Below are positions 5,125 to 7,023 of a DNA stretch of 7,023 nucleotides, piece after piece. Numbering within the stretch: the first letter of the stretch is position 1; each line of letters begins with the position of its first letter. Origin of the DNA: Alphaproteobacteria bacterium (lineage in GTDB: Bacteria > Pseudomonadota > Alphaproteobacteria > UBA8366 > JADFVY01); the NCBI GenBank assembly GCA_029881615.1, contig JAOUMF010000099.1:1-7023 (forward strand). Direction: 5' to 3'. The notes beneath the pieces are model-generated. The model ran no database searches and had not been told where the DNA came from. It worked only from the letters and a program-made list of their open reading frames with translations. The position numbers were made by a program, and so were the translations under genes.

Positions 5125-7023
5125 TTAATAATCCCGCTTCCATTTCAGACCCATTTGGCTCTTGCTTTCCGCACCCACGTCGCTTTCCAGCTTCAGGCGC
5201 GGCGTTATTTCGATTTCCACCGTAACGCCGCTTTCACCCGCGGCATTCCCTTCAACGCCGATATAGACACGATCATTGATATATTTTCCAGCCTCGGCCC
5301 CACCCGGGCCTTCCGCGCCGGCCTCGCCAAAACGCAGCACGTCGAGATTGAGCATGCCGCGCGCGAAATCCATGATCCCGCCGCCATCGCTGACGCCTGT
5401 GAGCGTGCCGACCGCTTGCGCCAGTTGCAGCGCCTCGGCGGCACTAAGGCGTCCCGTGCTCTTGTTGAACAGAACACGGGCCAGAACTTCGTCCCGCGGA
5501 TATTGCGGAATCGATTCCAGGGTGACCACCGGCTTTCTTGCCGTCCCCGTTACATGAATGATCGCCGTCAGGTCCGTGGCCTCGCGTTCGGCCGACAGGT
5601 CCAGCTGGGGATCGATCTCGTCCTTGCCGGCGAAGGCGATGCTGCCTTCCCGCAGATTGAATATCTTGCCGGCGAAATCATAGCGGCCCCGCAACGGAGT
5701 GAGTTGACCCTGTATGCGCGGTGAGGACGCGGTTCCCGTAACCGTCAATGCACCGCCCCATTCCGAATCCAGCCCGCGGCCGCGAACGAAGACCCGTTTC
5801 GGCATGGCGATCGCGAGGTCGAGGTCCGTACGCGACGGCCGAACCGGCATCGGGGCCTTCACCCCGCCGGCGGAAGGCGTGCCGATTTCTTCCACCTGGA
5901 TATCGACCACGCTTGCCGGAAGTCCCCCGGCCAGCATGATCTCGGCCTCTTCAACCTCCAGCTTCCCACTGATTTCGCGCCTGGCTGCGTTGCCCCGAAG
6001 CGCCAGTTGACCGCTGACGACCGCATTCAATTCGTCGCGGCGGACCAACCGGGCCTTGCGCAGGCTTGCCCGCAAATCCATGTCCACCAGATCGCCACCG
6101 CCGAAATCCACACCGCCGCTGACCGAAACTTCGCCCTCGCCGCCATCCCTGGCGACGGCCTTGTCTATTATCAGCGCCGAATCGGAAGGGCGGGCCGAGA
6201 CCAGAATTTCCGAGAGGATCGTGCCGGTATCGAGATTTTCATATCGCCCATCGGATATTTCCACCTGGCCGGAAATTCGTGGATCGTCATATTTTCCTGA
6301 AAATTCCAGGGCGATATCGCCCTGGCCTTCCAGCCGGTGGCGATCCAGCCCCAACAAGGCCCAACCGGGGGCGATGGGGCCGTCATAGGTCACGCTGCCG
6401 TCTAGCGGCGCCTGCCCGTCAATCGAAATGGCCGCCGGCGCCAGGGACAGATGGACCGGCAAACCCAGCTGCGCCCGCGAGGTCACGCCGGCGAGTCCCT
6501 CGACACGGCCGCTGGCCGCCAGCCTGCCGTTCCTGAGATCGCCTTGCAGCCGCAGCGACACCCCCTCCGGCGATTCCGCGGCTTCGTCGGCGGCCAGCCT
6601 TGTGACCGACAGATCCAGCCGACCACCCGGCCGGGCAGCCGGACCATCCAGCGACGCGGCGGCATCGACGACCGCCTGATCGAACAGTGGCGGTGCGTCC
6701 GGCCAGACCGACATCAGCGGGATCGCGTCGACTTCCATCCGCGCGGAAACAACGTCGTCGCCCTGCCTGAACCGGCCGAGAATGACCCCGCCGCCAACGG
6801 CCAGATCAATATCGCCGCTGTCAATGACAGGGCTTGCCGCCACAAGCGCGGGTTTGCGCAGCCTGATCGGGACGCCCGCCAGTTTCCCGGCTAGGGTCGC
6901 GACGGAAACCGAGATACGCTCGCCGGCTGCGACCAGTTCACCGTTGGCGGCGAGGCGAAGTTCGCGGTCCCGCAAACTGCCGGACAGCTGAATCCCGTAT
7001 TTCAGATTCCGCAAGGGACCATC
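5125..7023 (-). CDS. tamB: TamB, translocation and assembly module protein, C-terminal 632 residues (5' end off right edge)
   Basis: TamB is a very large inner-membrane-anchored protein that spans the periplasm as a hydrophobic beta-taco groove. It works with the outer-membrane partner TamA in autotransporter assembly and belongs to the AsmA-like group implicated in phospholipid transport to the outer membrane. The visible part has many short amphipathic beta repeats rich in G, D, L and V (for example GSLRDRELRLAANGEL and SGQLALRGNAARREISGKLE). It ends in the TamB C-terminal domain (formerly DUF490). The conserved IPQYPRDEVLARVLF block starts near visible residue 505, then the RLSAAEALQLAQAVGTL helix, YINDRVYIGVEG, VEIEITPRLKLESDVG and terminal GLKWKRDY. 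The frame is open to the right edge with codons for D, G, P before Leu at 7014, so that TTG is internal. Family members are usually about twice this length. tamA, if linked, would lie off the window. Confidence 0.95.
   Translation of the reverse strand, partial: DGPLRNLKYGIQLSGSLRDRELRLAANGELVAAGERISVSVATLAGKLAGVPIRLRKPALVAASPVIDSGDIDLAVGGGVILGRFRQGDDVVSARMEVDAIPLMSVWPDAPPLFDQAVVDAAASLDGPAARPGGRLDLSVTRLAADEAAESPEGVSLRLQGDLRNGRLAASGRVEGLAGVTSRAQLGLPVHLSLAPAAISIDGQAPLDGSVTYDGPIAPGWALLGLDRHRLEGQGDIALEFSGKYDDPRISGQVEISDGRYENLDTGTILSEILVSARPSDSALIIDKAVARDGGEGEVSVSGGVDFGGGDLVDMDLRASLRKARLVRRDELNAVVSGQLALRGNAARREISGKLEVEEAEIMLAGGLPASVVDIQVEEIGTPSAGGVKAPMPVRPSRTDLDLAIAMPKRVFVRGRGLDSEWGGALTVTGTASSPRIQGQLTPLRGRYDFAGKIFNLREGSIAFAGKDEIDPQLDLSAEREATDLTAIIHVTGTARKPVVTLESIPQYPRDEVLARVLFNKSTGRLSAAEALQLAQAVGTLTGVSDGGGIMDFARGMLNLDVLRFGEAGAEGPGGAEAGKYINDRVYIGVEGNAAGESGVTVEIEITPRLKLESDVGAESKSQMGLKWKRDY

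Noticed and set aside
5111..5127. Possible intrinsic terminator after tamB
   Set aside because: The only stem is 4 bp with a 3-base loop, abuts the stop codon and has no T-run on the minus strand.
5116..5724. 202-codon plus-strand frame opposite the end of tamB
   Set aside because: The minus-strand frame encodes the conserved TamB C-terminus to the last residue, so this frame is a shadow.

Overview
The window looks like chromosomal DNA of a GC-rich Gram-negative bacterium, most likely an alphaproteobacterium. This placement is inferred from the style of the argininosuccinate synthase and TamB proteins; there is no rRNA or other taxonomic marker. I see no mobile elements, tRNAs, CRISPR arrays or phage genes. 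Coding density is high and all genes look intact except the two cut by the window edges.

Layout, left to right. (1) Positions 1-1026, minus strand: the N-terminal 342 residues of a subtilisin-family (S8) serine protease with a lipoprotein signal and a complete catalytic triad; its C-terminus lies off the left edge. (2) Positions 1027-1302: a divergent intergenic region, very AT-rich (1041-1160, 26 G+C in 120 bases) and then GC-rich with hairpins just before argG. (3) Positions 1303-2514, plus strand: argG, argininosuccinate synthase of arginine biosynthesis, followed by a clear intrinsic terminator at 2528-2556. (4) Positions 2569-5010, minus strand: three tightly packed lipoprotein genes, transcribed as an uncharacterised 250-aa lipoprotein, an M48 metalloprotease with C-terminal TPR-like helices, and an uncharacterised 185-aa lipoprotein. 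The first two share a 4-base ATGA overlap and the last two are 7 bases apart. (5) Positions 5125-7023, minus strand: the C-terminal 632 residues of TamB, the large inner-membrane-anchored protein that spans the periplasm; its N-terminus lies off the right edge.

How the genes fit together. Reading leftwards from the right edge, tamB is followed after 114 bases by the three-lipoprotein operon, all on the same strand. TamB acts in outer-membrane biogenesis, and the closest characterised relatives of the M48 protease (BepA, LoiP) act in outer-membrane quality control. None of the four lipoproteins in the window has Asp at the +2 position after the lipid-modified Cys, so by the E. coli rule all would go to the outer membrane. 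The right two thirds of the window therefore read as an envelope-maintenance neighbourhood. argG is an unrelated housekeeping gene converging on it.

I found no clear new defence, mobile or signalling system. The most open question is the role of the two unassigned lipoproteins that flank the M48 protease in its operon.
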